This document shows, piece by piece, positions 16,011 to 24,802 of a DNA stretch of 64,000 nt; positions within the stretch are counted from its first letter, which is position 1, and the number at the start of each line of letters is the position of its first letter. Location: positions 124,001 to 188,000 of the forward strand of contig BDTX01000006.1 in NCBI GenBank assembly GCA_002897615.1, in the 5' to 3' direction. The DNA is from a bacterium BMS3Bbin14. Lineage in GTDB: Bacteria; Desulfobacterota; Desulfobulbia; Desulfobulbales; Desulfobulbaceae. The position numbers were made by a program, and so were the translations under genes. A model generated the notes under the pieces. That model had not been told where the DNA came from and searched no databases. It saw nothing but the letters and a program-made list of their open reading frames with translations.

Positions 16011-17828
16011 ATGGTTAATGTGAACAAAATGCCCATTCTCATCGTTGATGATGATGAAGGTATCCGTATCACTTTTGAGCGTTTTCTCGTCCGGGAGGGA
16101 TACGGCCCCATCGTTACGGCTTCCAATGTAGCCGGCGCACTTGCCGCAGTACGTGAACATGTCTTTGATCTGGTTATCTTTGATTTCACACTCGAAGGAG
16201 AACGGGGCGTATCTCTCCTGCAACAGTTGCGGGAAGCGGGAGTGGACTGCCCGGTTGTGGTCATTACTGGATTTCTCGATGTGGACTCCGCCTCTGAAAT
16301 TGTCCGCATGGGGGCTTTTGACTATGTCCCCAAACCGGTTAATAAGCAAACTTTGCTGCGCTTTACCGCTCAAGCCCTCCGTCATCGCAGTCTGCAAAAC
16401 GAAAAAAAGCGTCTTGTCTCGGAGAATGAACAGTATCGCCGTTATCTGGAGGCGGTTTTCCGTTCGGTACAGGATGCCATCATAACCGTTGATGCGGATA
16501 TGAATATCATTCAATTCAACAAGAAGGCCAGGGAGTGGATGCTGGGGCCGGACAGAGAGTCTCAACCTCCAGGGATGATTAGTGATCTTCATGGCGAGTT
16601 GGGGGACGCCTGCCGTGAAGATGCTCTGCAGGTGGTCAACAGCCGCAGTGAAGTGAATGAACATCGCATCGAATTTCAGTCAATTAATGAAGGCAAGCGG
16701 GTCGTCAGTCTCAACGCCGCTCCCGTCCTCGATGACAGCAATGCCTTTAAAGGTGTGGTTCTGGTTGCTCATGATATCACGACCAACGGTGTCAAGCGTA
16801 CCCGGGACCGGGCTGATTTTCATGGTTATACCGATAGCAGTCCTGCCATGCAGGAGGTTTACAGCCTGATTGAAAACGTGGGCAAGGTTGATACCACGGT
16901 TCTCATAACTGGTGAGTCGGGCACGGGCAAAGAGTTGGCTGCCGAGGCCTTGCACGCCGAAAGCCCCCGCCGGAATATGCCTCTCGTCAAGGTTGATTGT
17001 GCCTCGATTCCTGAAGAACTTTTGGAAAGTGAACTCTTTGGCCACAAAAAAGGTGCTTTTACCGGTGCAGACAGAGACCGGACCGGACGTATACTTAAGG
17101 CGGATGGCGGTACGCTTTTTCTCGACGAGATTGGCGATATCTCACCGCGCATGCAGCTCAGACTGCTCCGTTTTCTTCAGGAGCAGACCTTTTATCCGGT
17201 AGGGCAGGATAAACCTGTGCAGGTTGATGTTCGATTGATTACAGCTACGAACGCCGATTTGAAGGATAAGCTCAAAAAAGGGCTGTTCCGAGAGGATCTC
17301 TACTACCGGCTCCGTGTTGTCGAGGTAAACTTACCTCCTCTGCGTGCCCGGCGTGAGGGGCTTCCGGTTTTAATCAATCATTTTTTTACCAGATTTCGTG
17401 AGAAGCTGGGCCGTGATATCAGCGCAATTTCCGATCAGGCGATGGCAGCTCTTACGCAATACTCCTGGCCCGGTAATGTCAGAGAACTGGAACATACCAT
17501 TGAGCGGGCCTGTGTTTTGTGTACAGGTTCGACGCTCTCTCTTGAATGCCTTCCCGATGAAATTACCAAGCCGAACATTCAGCGGCCTCTTCGCTCCGCT
17601 GATGAGCAGAATAATTTTGTCGAACAGCACCAACCTGCCAATGAATCGTTTCCAGCCTCCCGTAGAATCGAATTACGCTCGTCTCCAGCCCTTACCAGGG
17701 ATGATATTGTCGATGCTCTTCGTCTTGCGGGCGGCAATAAAGTGAAAGCTGCCCACCTCCTTGGAATTCACCGAAGTACTTTGTATCGAAAAATTAGTCG
17801 CCTCCGCATAGCTGTTGATGCGACATAG
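16011..17828 (+). CDS. Sigma-54-dependent response regulator (receiver-PAS-AAA+-Fis)
   Basis: 605 residues from ATG 16011 (MVNVNKMPILIVDDDEG). Domains in order: receiver with phospho-acceptor D58 (VIFDFT) and acidic pocket DDD, a PAS-like segment (about 160-270), an AAA+ core with Walker A GESGTGKE and the sigma-54 contact loop GAFTGA, and a C-terminal Fis-type helix-turn-helix (KVKAAHLLGIHRSTLYRKI). It should drive sigma-54 promoters after phosphorylation. Longer in-frame starts run through the mobile element and give no domain, so I reject them. Just downstream lie an inverted-repeat cluster and a -24/-12 promoter before two small membrane protein genes, its likely targets. Confidence 0.92.
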   Translation: MVNVNKMPILIVDDDEGIRITFERFLVREGYGPIVTASNVAGALAAVREHVFDLVIFDFTLEGERGVSLLQQLREAGVDCPVVVITGFLDVDSASEIVRMGAFDYVPKPVNKQTLLRFTAQALRHRSLQNEKKRLVSENEQYRRYLEAVFRSVQDAIITVDADMNIIQFNKKAREWMLGPDRESQPPGMISDLHGELGDACREDALQVVNSRSEVNEHRIEFQSINEGKRVVSLNAAPVLDDSNAFKGVVLVAHDITTNGVKRTRDRADFHGYTDSSPAMQEVYSLIENVGKVDTTVLITGESGTGKELAAEALHAESPRRNMPLVKVDCASIPEELLESELFGHKKGAFTGADRDRTGRILKADGGTLFLDEIGDISPRMQLRLLRFLQEQTFYPVGQDKPVQVDVRLITATNADLKDKLKKGLFREDLYYRLRVVEVNLPPLRARREGLPVLINHFFTRFREKLGRDISAISDQAMAALTQYSWPGNVRELEHTIERACVLCTGSTLSLECLPDEITKPNIQRPLRSADEQNNFVEQHQPANESFPASRRIELRSSPALTRDDIVDALRLAGGNKVKAAHLLGIHRSTLYRKISRLRIAVDAT

Positions 17829-17897
17829 TTGTTCCTCTGCGACATTTATGTTGCAAATTGTGTCGCACTGCGACTGTTGCGTTGCGACACAATTTGC
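17819..17897. promoter_or_regulatory. Putative activator-binding sites (TGCGACA repeats)
   Basis: Perfect 15-bp inverted repeat GCAAATTGTGTCGCA (17853-17867) and TGCGACACAATTTGC (17883-17897), with further TGCGACA or TGCGACT half-sites at 17819, 17838 and about 17869. It lies 110-190 bp upstream of the -24/-12 promoter, the normal distance for a sigma-54 enhancer. An alternative reading is a stem-loop at the 3' end of the regulator gene, but no T-run follows. Confidence 0.6.
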
Positions 17898-18008
17898 CTC
17901 CTCCGCCCCGCTTCATTTTGAGCTTATTTTTCTTAAAAAGTTTTTATTTCTTTTGTTTCAGTCTGTTACCTTTTTTATCTCTCGATGGCTGGCAAGTAAA
18001 AAAATAAC

Positions 18009-18024
18009 TGGCACGCTACATGCT
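18009..18024 (+). promoter_or_regulatory. Sigma-54 (-24/-12) promoter
   Basis: TGGCAC, 5 bp, ATGCT: matches the consensus TGGCAC-N5-TTGCT except for one base. It lies 107 bp before the first small membrane protein gene and downstream of a sigma-54 activator gene. Confidence 0.72.
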
Positions 18025-18130
18025 ATAAAAAGGGCAAAGCAAAACAAACATATTCTGGGATATGAACAGAATGAGAACTGAGAAAAGAAAATTAATACCC
18101 GGAATAAGAATCAAACAAGAGGAGAGCAAT

Positions 18131-18346
18131 ATGAACGAGATATGCCCGGCAGCAGTAAAAGTAAGGACGAAAAGCGCGGAAAAGGTCAATGTCGAGATGG
18201 AAGTAAATAAGGCGGCCATCGCTACTATCGGAATTGCTGCCGGAATTGTCGGCGCATGGGTTTTGAGTGCTTTTGTCGGTGGCGTGATCGCCAGTGGCGG
18301 AATCCTTCCGCTGATTATGAATTGGTTTCATGCGGTAACTGGATAA
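18131..18346 (+). CDS. Small single-helix membrane protein, paralogue 1
   Basis: 71 residues from ATG 18131, behind AGGAGAG. The N-terminal 25 residues are polar and charged. A long Gly/Ala-rich hydrophobic segment (about 28-60) includes FVGGVIASGG, and the end is NWFHAVTG. The next gene encodes a clear paralogue with FVGGLVASGG and NWFRAVSGM. I do not know a function. The two are placed under a sigma-54 promoter, next to a membrane sensor-like protein and a multiheme cytochrome. This suggests a role in the envelope redox system, not enzymatic by itself. Confidence 0.75.
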   Translation: MNEICPAAVKVRTKSAEKVNVEMEVNKAAIATIGIAAGIVGAWVLSAFVGGVIASGGILPLIMNWFHAVTG

Positions 18347-18400
18347 TCGGGAATCAATGGAACAGGGCCAAATAGAACAAGAAGAACAGGAGGTAGTAAA

Positions 18401-18619
18401 ATGAAGGGAACAACGAATATTAAGACTCAGGTGCGGACAGGTACCCGCGAGAATGCAAATGTTTCCGATGAAGTTTCAAAGGCGGGTATTTATACCATCG
18501 CTGTGGTATCTGCGGCTATCGGGATTTGGGGCCTGGCATGTTTCGTCGGTGGTTTAGTCGCCAGCGGCGGCCCGCTTGCGTTTATCGGTAACTGGTTTCG
18601 TGCGGTTTCCGGAATGTAG
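18401..18619 (+). CDS. Small single-helix membrane protein, paralogue 2
   Basis: 72 residues, starting behind AGGAGG. Same plan as the preceding 71-residue protein: polar N-terminus, hydrophobic segment with W-G-L-A-CFVGG-L-V-ASGG, and a conserved NWFRAVSG end. It carries a cysteine in the helix that the first paralogue lacks. The gene spacing (54 bp) and shared promoter imply one operon; the pair is a tandem gene duplication with divergence. Confidence 0.75.
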   Translation: MKGTTNIKTQVRTGTRENANVSDEVSKAGIYTIAVVSAAIGIWGLACFVGGLVASGGPLAFIGNWFRAVSGM

Positions 18620-18817
18620 TTGATAGTTGCAGCGCATCGGGGATTAGCCTAACTTTCCAGTTTTATAAATGCGGGGTGAAAATAGGTGGCAATAGGTAAG
18701 GGGCAAGAGGGGCGCGAGGTGGAGAAAACGAGCAATAGAGGTTAATCGTTTTCAAAAAAAAGCTGTTTTTGTTGTAATAGTCAGGTTAGATTGCTGTCAA
18801 TCTCAGGAAGACAGGCA

Positions 18818-18849
18818 AGCCGGGGAGAAATATTCTCTCCGGCTTTTGT
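18818..18849 (+). terminator. Intrinsic terminator
   Basis: Stem AGCCGGGGAGA with TCTCTCCGGCT (slightly imperfect), followed by TTTTGTT. It separates the small-protein pair from the sensor-like gene. Confidence 0.6.
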
Positions 18850-18886
18850 TGTGGCTATAAAGTTTTCATCATGAATGGCGGGTGCT

Positions 18887-19816
18887 ATGCTTTCGTTGCG
18901 GAAAATTTTATTCAGTGTTTTCTGCGCAGTAGCATCATTGCTGACTGTGGTGGTTATCCTTGGCCTTTTGCAATACCGTTTTACCAGTCAGTTTGATACC
19001 ATCATTTACCAGGGTGAAAAGATTCTGTTCAGGTTTACGACCCTGCATGAGCAAATGACGCACTCAATGCTTGCTGAAAACTGGAGTGAGGTTGATAAGG
19101 CCGCTGATAAGATTGAATCTCTGAACAGTGAATTGACCCGGCTTTTGGAGAACAACCAGGTGCCGGACGAGTACAAACTGGCATTGATCAACCAGGTTGA
19201 CCTGCATGGTATAGCCTTGCTTGCCAGGCGGGTCGCCACTGATCCGAACAACAGAAGAGCCAATGTTCTTCGGCTGAATGGTCAACTGAGACAGCTTGCC
19301 GATAATCTGATGCAATTCGACCGGGTCCTGGCCACCCGGATGAGAACACGGCTCGTGCGTTTCCAGGGATTGGCTATCGGGGCACTTACCCTTATTATTG
19401 CCGGTGTTTCACTACTTATTATTTTGCTTTATCAGAAAGCGTTAATGCCTTTGATTTTACTCTCGCAACATCTGCAGAAGCCGAACCAGGTCGAGCCCTT
19501 GTCTATAGACCCCCGTTCGTGCAAGGAGATAGCGGATCTGACCGATCATGTTAACACGATGATTGCCGCCGGCCGCCTGGCGTCCGCCAATTACGATCAA
19601 AGCAGCGGTCGCTATTTTTTTGCTCCCCGGGAACTGAACAAGCTGAGTAATTATCTTAATGGAATTATTAACTATACTCAACTGCTCATTGACGAGGTGG
19701 AGCAAAATAACGTTGATGATGAAAGTTTAGAGATACTTAAAAAGGTCCAACAGTCAGGAGAACTGATGGGCTCAATTTTACAGAATAAACAAGGAGGGAG
19801 GCAGAGAGATGACTAG
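18887..19816 (+). CDS. Membrane sensor with degenerate histidine-kinase region
   Basis: About 309 residues (ATG 18887; the ATG at 18875 adds four residues, and neither has a clear ribosome site). Two membrane helices (about 8-28 and 165-188) bracket a helical periplasmic domain. After the second helix comes a HAMP-like stretch and then a segment like a HisKA dimerisation helix (RELNKLSNYLNGIINYTQLL). In kinases this aligns with HEINNPLNGIINYAQLL, so the phospho-acceptor His is replaced by Arg. No ATPase domain follows; the protein ends in QRDD. It may sense a signal without kinase activity, or dimerise with a kinase. It overlaps the next cytochrome gene by 8 bp. Confidence 0.7.
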   Translation: MLSLRKILFSVFCAVASLLTVVVILGLLQYRFTSQFDTIIYQGEKILFRFTTLHEQMTHSMLAENWSEVDKAADKIESLNSELTRLLENNQVPDEYKLALINQVDLHGIALLARRVATDPNNRRANVLRLNGQLRQLADNLMQFDRVLATRMRTRLVRFQGLAIGALTLIIAGVSLLIILLYQKALMPLILLSQHLQKPNQVEPLSIDPRSCKEIADLTDHVNTMIAAGRLASANYDQSSGRYFFAPRELNKLSNYLNGIINYTQLLIDEVEQNNVDDESLEILKKVQQSGELMGSILQNKQGGRQRDD

Positions 19817-21272
19817 TCAAACTGATGAGAATAACAATAATGGGGGAATAGTACCGCCGCCGGACATTCCAGCTCGGGGGCTGTGGGAGAATTGCCTCTA
19901 TGGCATGTGGCGCACTCCCCTGGGGTTGGTCGGCCTGGCCATGATAACGATCAGTGTTGTCCTGATGATGGTCGGCTTGGCTATAGACATGCTCGGCCTT
20001 GTCCAAAATGCCTATTTTGCGGCGTTTTGTTATATGGTTCTGCCGATGTTCATGGTCCTCGGCCTGTTGATTATTCCACTTGCCTGTTATTTTCACAGTC
20101 GTCAATGGTTTAAGGAGTCTCTGGGTGCGGGACTGAGTGATAAGGCGCTGTGTATTGATCTCAGTAACCCCCGCCATAGAAAATACCTGATTGGGTTTGT
20201 CGCCTTGACTGTGCTCAATATGTCAATTCTTACCATTATCGGTTACGAAGGCTATCAATTTACCGATTCCCCTTATTTTTGCGGCCAGCTTTGCCATAAG
20301 GTTATGGCTCCTGAGTATACGGCCTATTTGCGGTCCCCTCATGCCAGGGTCCGATGTGTCGAGTGTCATATCGGCCCGGGCGTGTCCTGGTTCGTTAAAG
20401 CAAAGATTTCCGGACTCGGGCGGGTGGTTGATGTTATTACCGGTAATTACCCCAGGCCTATTCCTTCCCCCCTCAAACATTTGCGGCCGGCGCGTGATAC
20501 CTGTGAGCAATGCCATTGGCCGGATAAATTTTCCGGCAAGAAAGTTTTGACGTTTTACAGCTTTACCGATAAGGACCAGATTCATCCCCAGAAGGAGGTG
20601 ATCGCCCTGCACATTGGCGGCCGGAATCCGTATACCGGCAAGTTTGAAGGAATTCACTGGCATGTCAGCAAGGATGTGAAGGTTGAGTACCTGGCCTTGA
20701 ACAGGAAGCGGACGAAAATTGGTACGGTTAAGGTCACCCTCCCTAATGGCGTAACAGAGGAATTTTACTCTGACGAGGTTCCTGCCAAAGGTCAGAAGGG
20801 AATATGGCGGACCATGGATTGTCTTGATTGCCATAATCGACCGACCCACAATTTTGACCGCCTTGATGATCGGGTTGATTTTGGCCTGATGACCAAGGCC
20901 CTTGATCCGTTAATTCCGGGAATCCGGGCAGACAGTCTTACGGTTTTGACGAAAAAATACGCCTCACGCGATCAGGCCAAAAACCAAATTGTCGGAACGC
21001 TCATGGACTTACAGGCCAAGCGCAATGGCGATGCGTTTGTCAAGAAAAATAGTGAGCAGATCGTTAAGGCCGGACAGTTCCTGTTGACCTCATATCTGAG
21101 AAACATTTGGCCGGCAATGAAGGTTACCTGGGGTACCTACAAGCTACAGCTCGGACATCGGGACGCGGATGCGGGATATGGCTGTTGGCGATGCCATGAT
21201 GATGAACATAAAACAAAATTCGGCAAGGTCATTCCTCAGAATTGTGACCTGTGTCATGATGAACCGAATTGA
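19809..21272 (+). CDS. Six-heme NapC/NirT-like membrane cytochrome c, paralogue 1
   Basis: 487 residues. There are three hydrophobic segments in the N-terminal 150 residues, then a periplasmic domain. Heme sites: an unusual CGQLCH (C-x3-CH), then CVECH, CEQCH, CLDCH, CWRCH and CDLCH. The first heme region (FCGQLCHKVMAPEYTAY.. SPH) matches the NapC/NirT quinol-dehydrogenase type. It most likely takes electrons from membrane quinol and passes them to periplasmic acceptors (inference from family). A close paralogue is at 26799. The start overlaps the sensor-like gene by 8 bp, which ties it to the sigma-54 locus. Confidence 0.88.
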   Translation: MTSQTDENNNNGGIVPPPDIPARGLWENCLYGMWRTPLGLVGLAMITISVVLMMVGLAIDMLGLVQNAYFAAFCYMVLPMFMVLGLLIIPLACYFHSRQWFKESLGAGLSDKALCIDLSNPRHRKYLIGFVALTVLNMSILTIIGYEGYQFTDSPYFCGQLCHKVMAPEYTAYLRSPHARVRCVECHIGPGVSWFVKAKISGLGRVVDVITGNYPRPIPSPLKHLRPARDTCEQCHWPDKFSGKKVLTFYSFTDKDQIHPQKEVIALHIGGRNPYTGKFEGIHWHVSKDVKVEYLALNRKRTKIGTVKVTLPNGVTEEFYSDEVPAKGQKGIWRTMDCLDCHNRPTHNFDRLDDRVDFGLMTKALDPLIPGIRADSLTVLTKKYASRDQAKNQIVGTLMDLQAKRNGDAFVKKNSEQIVKAGQFLLTSYLRNIWPAMKVTWGTYKLQLGHRDADAGYGCWRCHDDEHKTKFGKVIPQNCDLCHDEPN

Positions 21273-21312
21273 TTCAGACACCCGGATTATATCGTAATTC
21301 TACATAAAAAAA

Positions 21313-21349
21313 GCATGATGCCGGTTCCCCGGTATCATGCTTTTTTTTT
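21313..21349. terminator. Intrinsic terminator, probably bidirectional
   Basis: Stem GCATGATGCCGG with CCGGTATCATGC around TTCC, flanked by A-run left and nine T residues right. It lies between the convergent cytochrome and hisHF genes. Confidence 0.88.
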
Positions 21350-21465
21350 AAGTGCTTCTATACCAAAATCAGCTTGGCAAGCTGATTTCCCGCTGTTGCT
21401 GGAATTCAGAGTATTTATATTAGCTGAGTTTTATTGAGAACATCTCTTTTGTAATGGTTTTGGTT

Positions 21466-23040
21466 TCATACCGGCCGGATCTCCACCTTGTCCTGCAGAT
21501 ATTTTTTTACCTCGCCGATAGAGACCTCTTGGCGGTGAAAGATACCGGCAGCCAAGGCGGCGTCTGCTTCGGTCCTGGTAAAGACCTCCTGAAAATGGGC
21601 AACATTCCCGGCCCCGCTTGAAGCGATAACCGGGATGGAAACAGCATTTTTGACGGCATTGATCAGTTCAAGGTCAAAGCCCGCATTGGTGCCGTCCCGA
21701 TCAATGCAGTTGAGCAGGATTTCCCCGGCCCCGAGCTGCTCGCAGACCTTGGCCAGGGTCACGGCGTCAACCTCCCGGCCTTCGCGGCCGCCTTTAATGG
21801 TACACTGGTACCAGCAGTAGTGTTCTCCGCCCGGTCCGGGAATGGTCGTTTCAATGACATGATGATTGACAGCGTCCGGTGTTTCGACATAAACCCGGCG
21901 GGGATCAATCGAGATGACCACGGCCTGGTTGCCGTAAACCCGGGCGATCTGGCCGATGGAGTTCATGCCGGCGACCTGTCCCGTTTTCAGGACGTCTTCA
22001 ACAATGAGGACCGCATCGCTGCCGATGGAGATTTTGTCGGCGCCGGAGCGAAAATATTCGGCGGCAACCTCCAGGGCCGACCAATGCCTGCCGTCCTTAT
22101 CCTTATAATCACGGATTCCGCCGCCGATGGTCAGGGGGACAAAGACATTTTTGGAAGTCAGCTCCAGTACCTTGAGCATGGGCATGTCCTTCAGCGGAAA
22201 GTCCCGGAAGGCGGTGATGTTCAGAAAGGTGATCTCGTCGGCCCCTTCTTCGTAATAACGGCCCGCAAGCTGGACCGGCTTGCCGAGATTGCGGACCTCG
22301 CCGTTTTCACGGACGTCATACTGATCGCCCTTGGTCACGACCAGGTCACCCTGGTTATTGGTCCGCACGTCCAGGCAGGCGATAATTCGTTTGGCGAGCC
22401 TGGTTGGGTCGGGGCCGGCGGCCGGGATGATCGCTTCACGGGTGGTATCCAGAAAATTCGCCAGCAGGGCAAGCCCCGCTTTGCCGCTTTTTTCCGGGTG
22501 AAACTGGGTGGCGATGATGTTGCCTTTTTGAATGGCCGAGACAAACTCGTAATCATAGTCGGTGGTGGTCAGCACCCATTCGTCTGTTTCGGGGGCAACG
22601 TGATAGGAATGGACAAAGTAGAACTTTTCGTCGCCATGCAGACCGTTGAAGAGACGGGACGGCTGTCTCGCCTTGATGCCGTTCCAGCCGATATGCGGAA
22701 CCGCCAGGTCAACGGTAAACCGTTTGACCTGGCCCGGAATGATACCGAGGCCGTTAACGCCGGGTGCTTCTTCGCTGCCGTCAAACAGGGCCTGCAGGCC
22801 GAGGCAGATGCCGAAAAAGGGCCGTCCCGACTGAAGATAGGAGGTTAGAGGGGCGATAAAGTTCTTTTCGCGCAGATTGTGCATCATGGAGCCGAAACCG
22901 CCGACGCCGGGGAAGACGAGTCGATCGGCCTGCAGGATGTCGTCGCCGGTTGAGACAGTCTTAACGGTTTCGCCGAGTCGTTCCAGGGCGTTAATCACTG
23001 AACGGACATTGCCGGCGCCGTAATCAAGAAGAGCGATCAT
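21466..23040 (-). CDS. Fused imidazole glycerol phosphate synthase (HisH-HisF in one chain)
   Basis: 524 residues. The N-terminal class I glutaminase domain (about 1-195) has nucleophile C79 (FFGICLGLQ) and the H180/E182 pair (TQFHPEK). A short linker leads to the (beta/alpha)8 cyclase domain (about 215-520), with D223 in ACLDVR and a second catalytic Asp in ISIDPRRVYVE. It converts PRFAR plus glutamine-derived ammonia into IGP and AICAR in histidine synthesis. Most bacteria use two separate proteins. This fusion, and inserts such as KGDQYDVRE and EYFRSGADKISIGSD, resemble the eukaryotic HIS7 enzyme. No other his gene adjoins it, apart from a PHP-phosphatase gene far away at 57 kb. Confidence 0.93.
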   Translation of the reverse strand: MIALLDYGAGNVRSVINALERLGETVKTVSTGDDILQADRLVFPGVGGFGSMMHNLREKNFIAPLTSYLQSGRPFFGICLGLQALFDGSEEAPGVNGLGIIPGQVKRFTVDLAVPHIGWNGIKARQPSRLFNGLHGDEKFYFVHSYHVAPETDEWVLTTTDYDYEFVSAIQKGNIIATQFHPEKSGKAGLALLANFLDTTREAIIPAAGPDPTRLAKRIIACLDVRTNNQGDLVVTKGDQYDVRENGEVRNLGKPVQLAGRYYEEGADEITFLNITAFRDFPLKDMPMLKVLELTSKNVFVPLTIGGGIRDYKDKDGRHWSALEVAAEYFRSGADKISIGSDAVLIVEDVLKTGQVAGMNSIGQIARVYGNQAVVISIDPRRVYVETPDAVNHHVIETTIPGPGGEHYCWYQCTIKGGREGREVDAVTLAKVCEQLGAGEILLNCIDRDGTNAGFDLELINAVKNAVSIPVIASSGAGNVAHFQEVFTRTEADAALAAGIFHRQEVSIGEVKKYLQDKVEIRPV

Positions 23041-23278
23041 GATTTTTTCTCAAAGGTTGCTTCAATGGATAAATTTATGGGTAACGGGATGTCTTATTGA
23101 CTTGCTGCCGCAAGACCCGCGGAAACACTATTTTAAAAGGCCGCTACCGGATGGGCACAAGTTAAGGACATTGAAGTGATATTGACAAGTTATTTTTCTG
23201 GACAGCCGTAAAATGACATGGCAGTCTATCGCAAACAGGGAGCCGTGCGCAAGCGAAAGATGACGCTTGCGGCAAAAC

Positions 23279-23317
23279 CCTGAATCCGTGAGCGTTCTCG
23301 AATGCTCACGGATTCGG
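23279..23317. mobile_element. Family A terminal-repeat remnant (snap-back palindrome)
   Basis: Two family A left ends face each other (CCTGAATCCGTGAGCG and GCTCACGGATTCGG) with almost nothing between. CAAAAC occurs on both sides (23273-23278, 23318-23323), in keeping with a former target duplication. It sits 22 bp upstream of the nucleotidyltransferase start and could form a hairpin in its leader. Confidence 0.7.
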
Positions 23318-23339
23318 CAAAACGTTAAGGGAACAATCC

Positions 23340-24233
23340 ATGCAAGCCATGATTCTGGCGGCCGGACTCGGCACCCGCCTGCGACCGTACACGCTGTTTC
23401 GGCCCAAACCGCTCTTCCCGGTGTTGAACCGGCCCCTGCTGTTGACCATGCTGGATATGCTGCGCCGGGCCGGCTGTTCTCATATCGTCGTCAATGGTCA
23501 TCACCTGGCCGCCCGCATCGGGGAGGCGGTTGCGGATATGTCTGATGTCCGGTTTCAGTACGAGTCCGAAGTCCTCGGAACCGGCGGCGGTCTGCGCCTG
23601 GCCCTGCCTGAATTCACGGCAGAGCCGGTCCTGGTCATGAACGGCGACATCTTTCATACTGTCGATCTGGCCGCCCTGTCCCGCTATCATGCCCGATGCG
23701 GTAATTTGATTACCATGGCCATGCATGATTATCCCCGGTTTAATACGGTGCGGGTCAAGGAAGACCGGGTTCTGACCTTCCGGCCGGACAGGGTTGTACC
23801 GGGCCGCGATCTGCTGGCCTTTACCGGCATTCATGTCGTTTCGCCCGAGGTTATCCGGCAGATTCCGTCCCGACGATTTCATCATATTATTGATCTTTAC
23901 GAGGAGTTGGTGCAACGCGGTGAAAAAATAGGAATATTCCGCGTTGACGGCTGTTTCTGGCGCGATATGGGAACCCCGCAGGATTACCTGGATCTGCATG
24001 GAGAACTTCTTGGCGGCAACATTCGGCAGCCCCGCTTCCCCTTGCCGCGCCCCCGGGGAAACTGGCTTGTTGATGATCAGGCCGCCCTGGCCGCAGGTTT
24101 GGAACTCGCCGACTGGGGATGTGTCGGCAAGGCGGTTGTCGGCCGGGACGTGAAGCTCAGGCGCTGCGTAGTCTGGGACGGGGCGCGCATCCCGGCCGGC
24201 TCGCGGCTTGAAGATGCGATCGTAACCCCTTAG
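23340..24233 (+). CDS. Sugar-phosphate nucleotidyltransferase (MurU/HddC-like)
   Basis: 297 residues. The N-terminal signature AAGLGTRLRPYT....KPLFPVLN, with the catalytic Arg and Lys, marks the NTP_transferase fold. NGDIF provides the metal-binding Asp. The C-terminal part (from about residue 240) has hexapeptide-like repeats (VGKAVVGRDVKLRRC) forming a short beta helix. It couples a sugar-1-phosphate with an NTP to give an NDP-sugar for envelope glycan synthesis. The exact sugar cannot be read from sequence; N-acetylmuramate-, mannose- or heptose-1-phosphate are candidates. The start ATG follows TAAGGGA. The gene stands alone, bounded on both sides by family A elements. Confidence 0.85.
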   Translation: MQAMILAAGLGTRLRPYTLFRPKPLFPVLNRPLLLTMLDMLRRAGCSHIVVNGHHLAARIGEAVADMSDVRFQYESEVLGTGGGLRLALPEFTAEPVLVMNGDIFHTVDLAALSRYHARCGNLITMAMHDYPRFNTVRVKEDRVLTFRPDRVVPGRDLLAFTGIHVVSPEVIRQIPSRRFHHIIDLYEELVQRGEKIGIFRVDGCFWRDMGTPQDYLDLHGELLGGNIRQPRFPLPRPRGNWLVDDQAALAAGLELADWGCVGKAVVGRDVKLRRCVVWDGARIPAGSRLEDAIVTP

Positions 24234-24299
24234 CTCCAAGCCGGAAGTCTGAACAGTCCCCGGCCGAGGTTGTGGTGGTTTGTTCGCTTGTATCTGAAT

Positions 24300-24518
24300 C
24301 CTGAAGTCGTGACAGCTTGAGGTGGTGTTTCAGGCAATATGTGGAATTTATTGTATTTTTGTCAAATGAATGCATTCCCTGGTTTTTACCGCGCCGCCCT
24401 GCGGTTCGCCCGATAACGGTGCAGCTGCTGCGTTGACAACTAATTGATATCACAGCAGGATAATCAACATCGTTGCCGCCTTGCATCTGCACAGCTCTCA
24501 AACGCTCACGGATTCAGG
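24300..24518 (-). mobile_element. MITE family A, copy 7 (diverged full length)
   Basis: 219 bp. The left end is degenerate (CCTGAAGTCGTGAC) and the right end intact (CTCACGGATTCAGG). Flanks TGAAT (24295-24299) and TGAGT (24519-24523) match in four of five positions. The inner hairpin stem is disrupted (GAAC opposite GGGC), in keeping with an older copy. Confidence 0.82.
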
Positions 24519-24612
24519 TGAGTCTGAATCGTTACGGTTTTTTTGATCAACTTGGAGCCAAATGATCTTGCCCTGCTCCGGTGCCGGGCCGACGGCTGGG
24601 GGGTATTTTTTC

Positions 24613-24641
24613 TGGACTCATCTAATTTTTTCATGTATACT
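24613..24641 (+). promoter_or_regulatory. Possible sigma-70 promoter for ftsH
   Basis: TGGACT, 17 bp, TATACT. It lies 160 bp before the ftsH start, in a gene-free stretch (24519-24802) with no other feature that I can see. Confidence 0.4.
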
Positions 24642-24802
24642 TGAGATGTTACATGGCAGAAGGTGGAATAGAGACAAGGTTGAGATTTGGTTCGTCAGTT
24701 CGGCATTGGTCATGGTTGTCGGTCCTTAATTTGATGAGACAAAAACGCTCCCTGGGTGGAGTTTTTTCGGGATTGATTTGTTTTCATCCATAAGGTGGGC
24801 AT

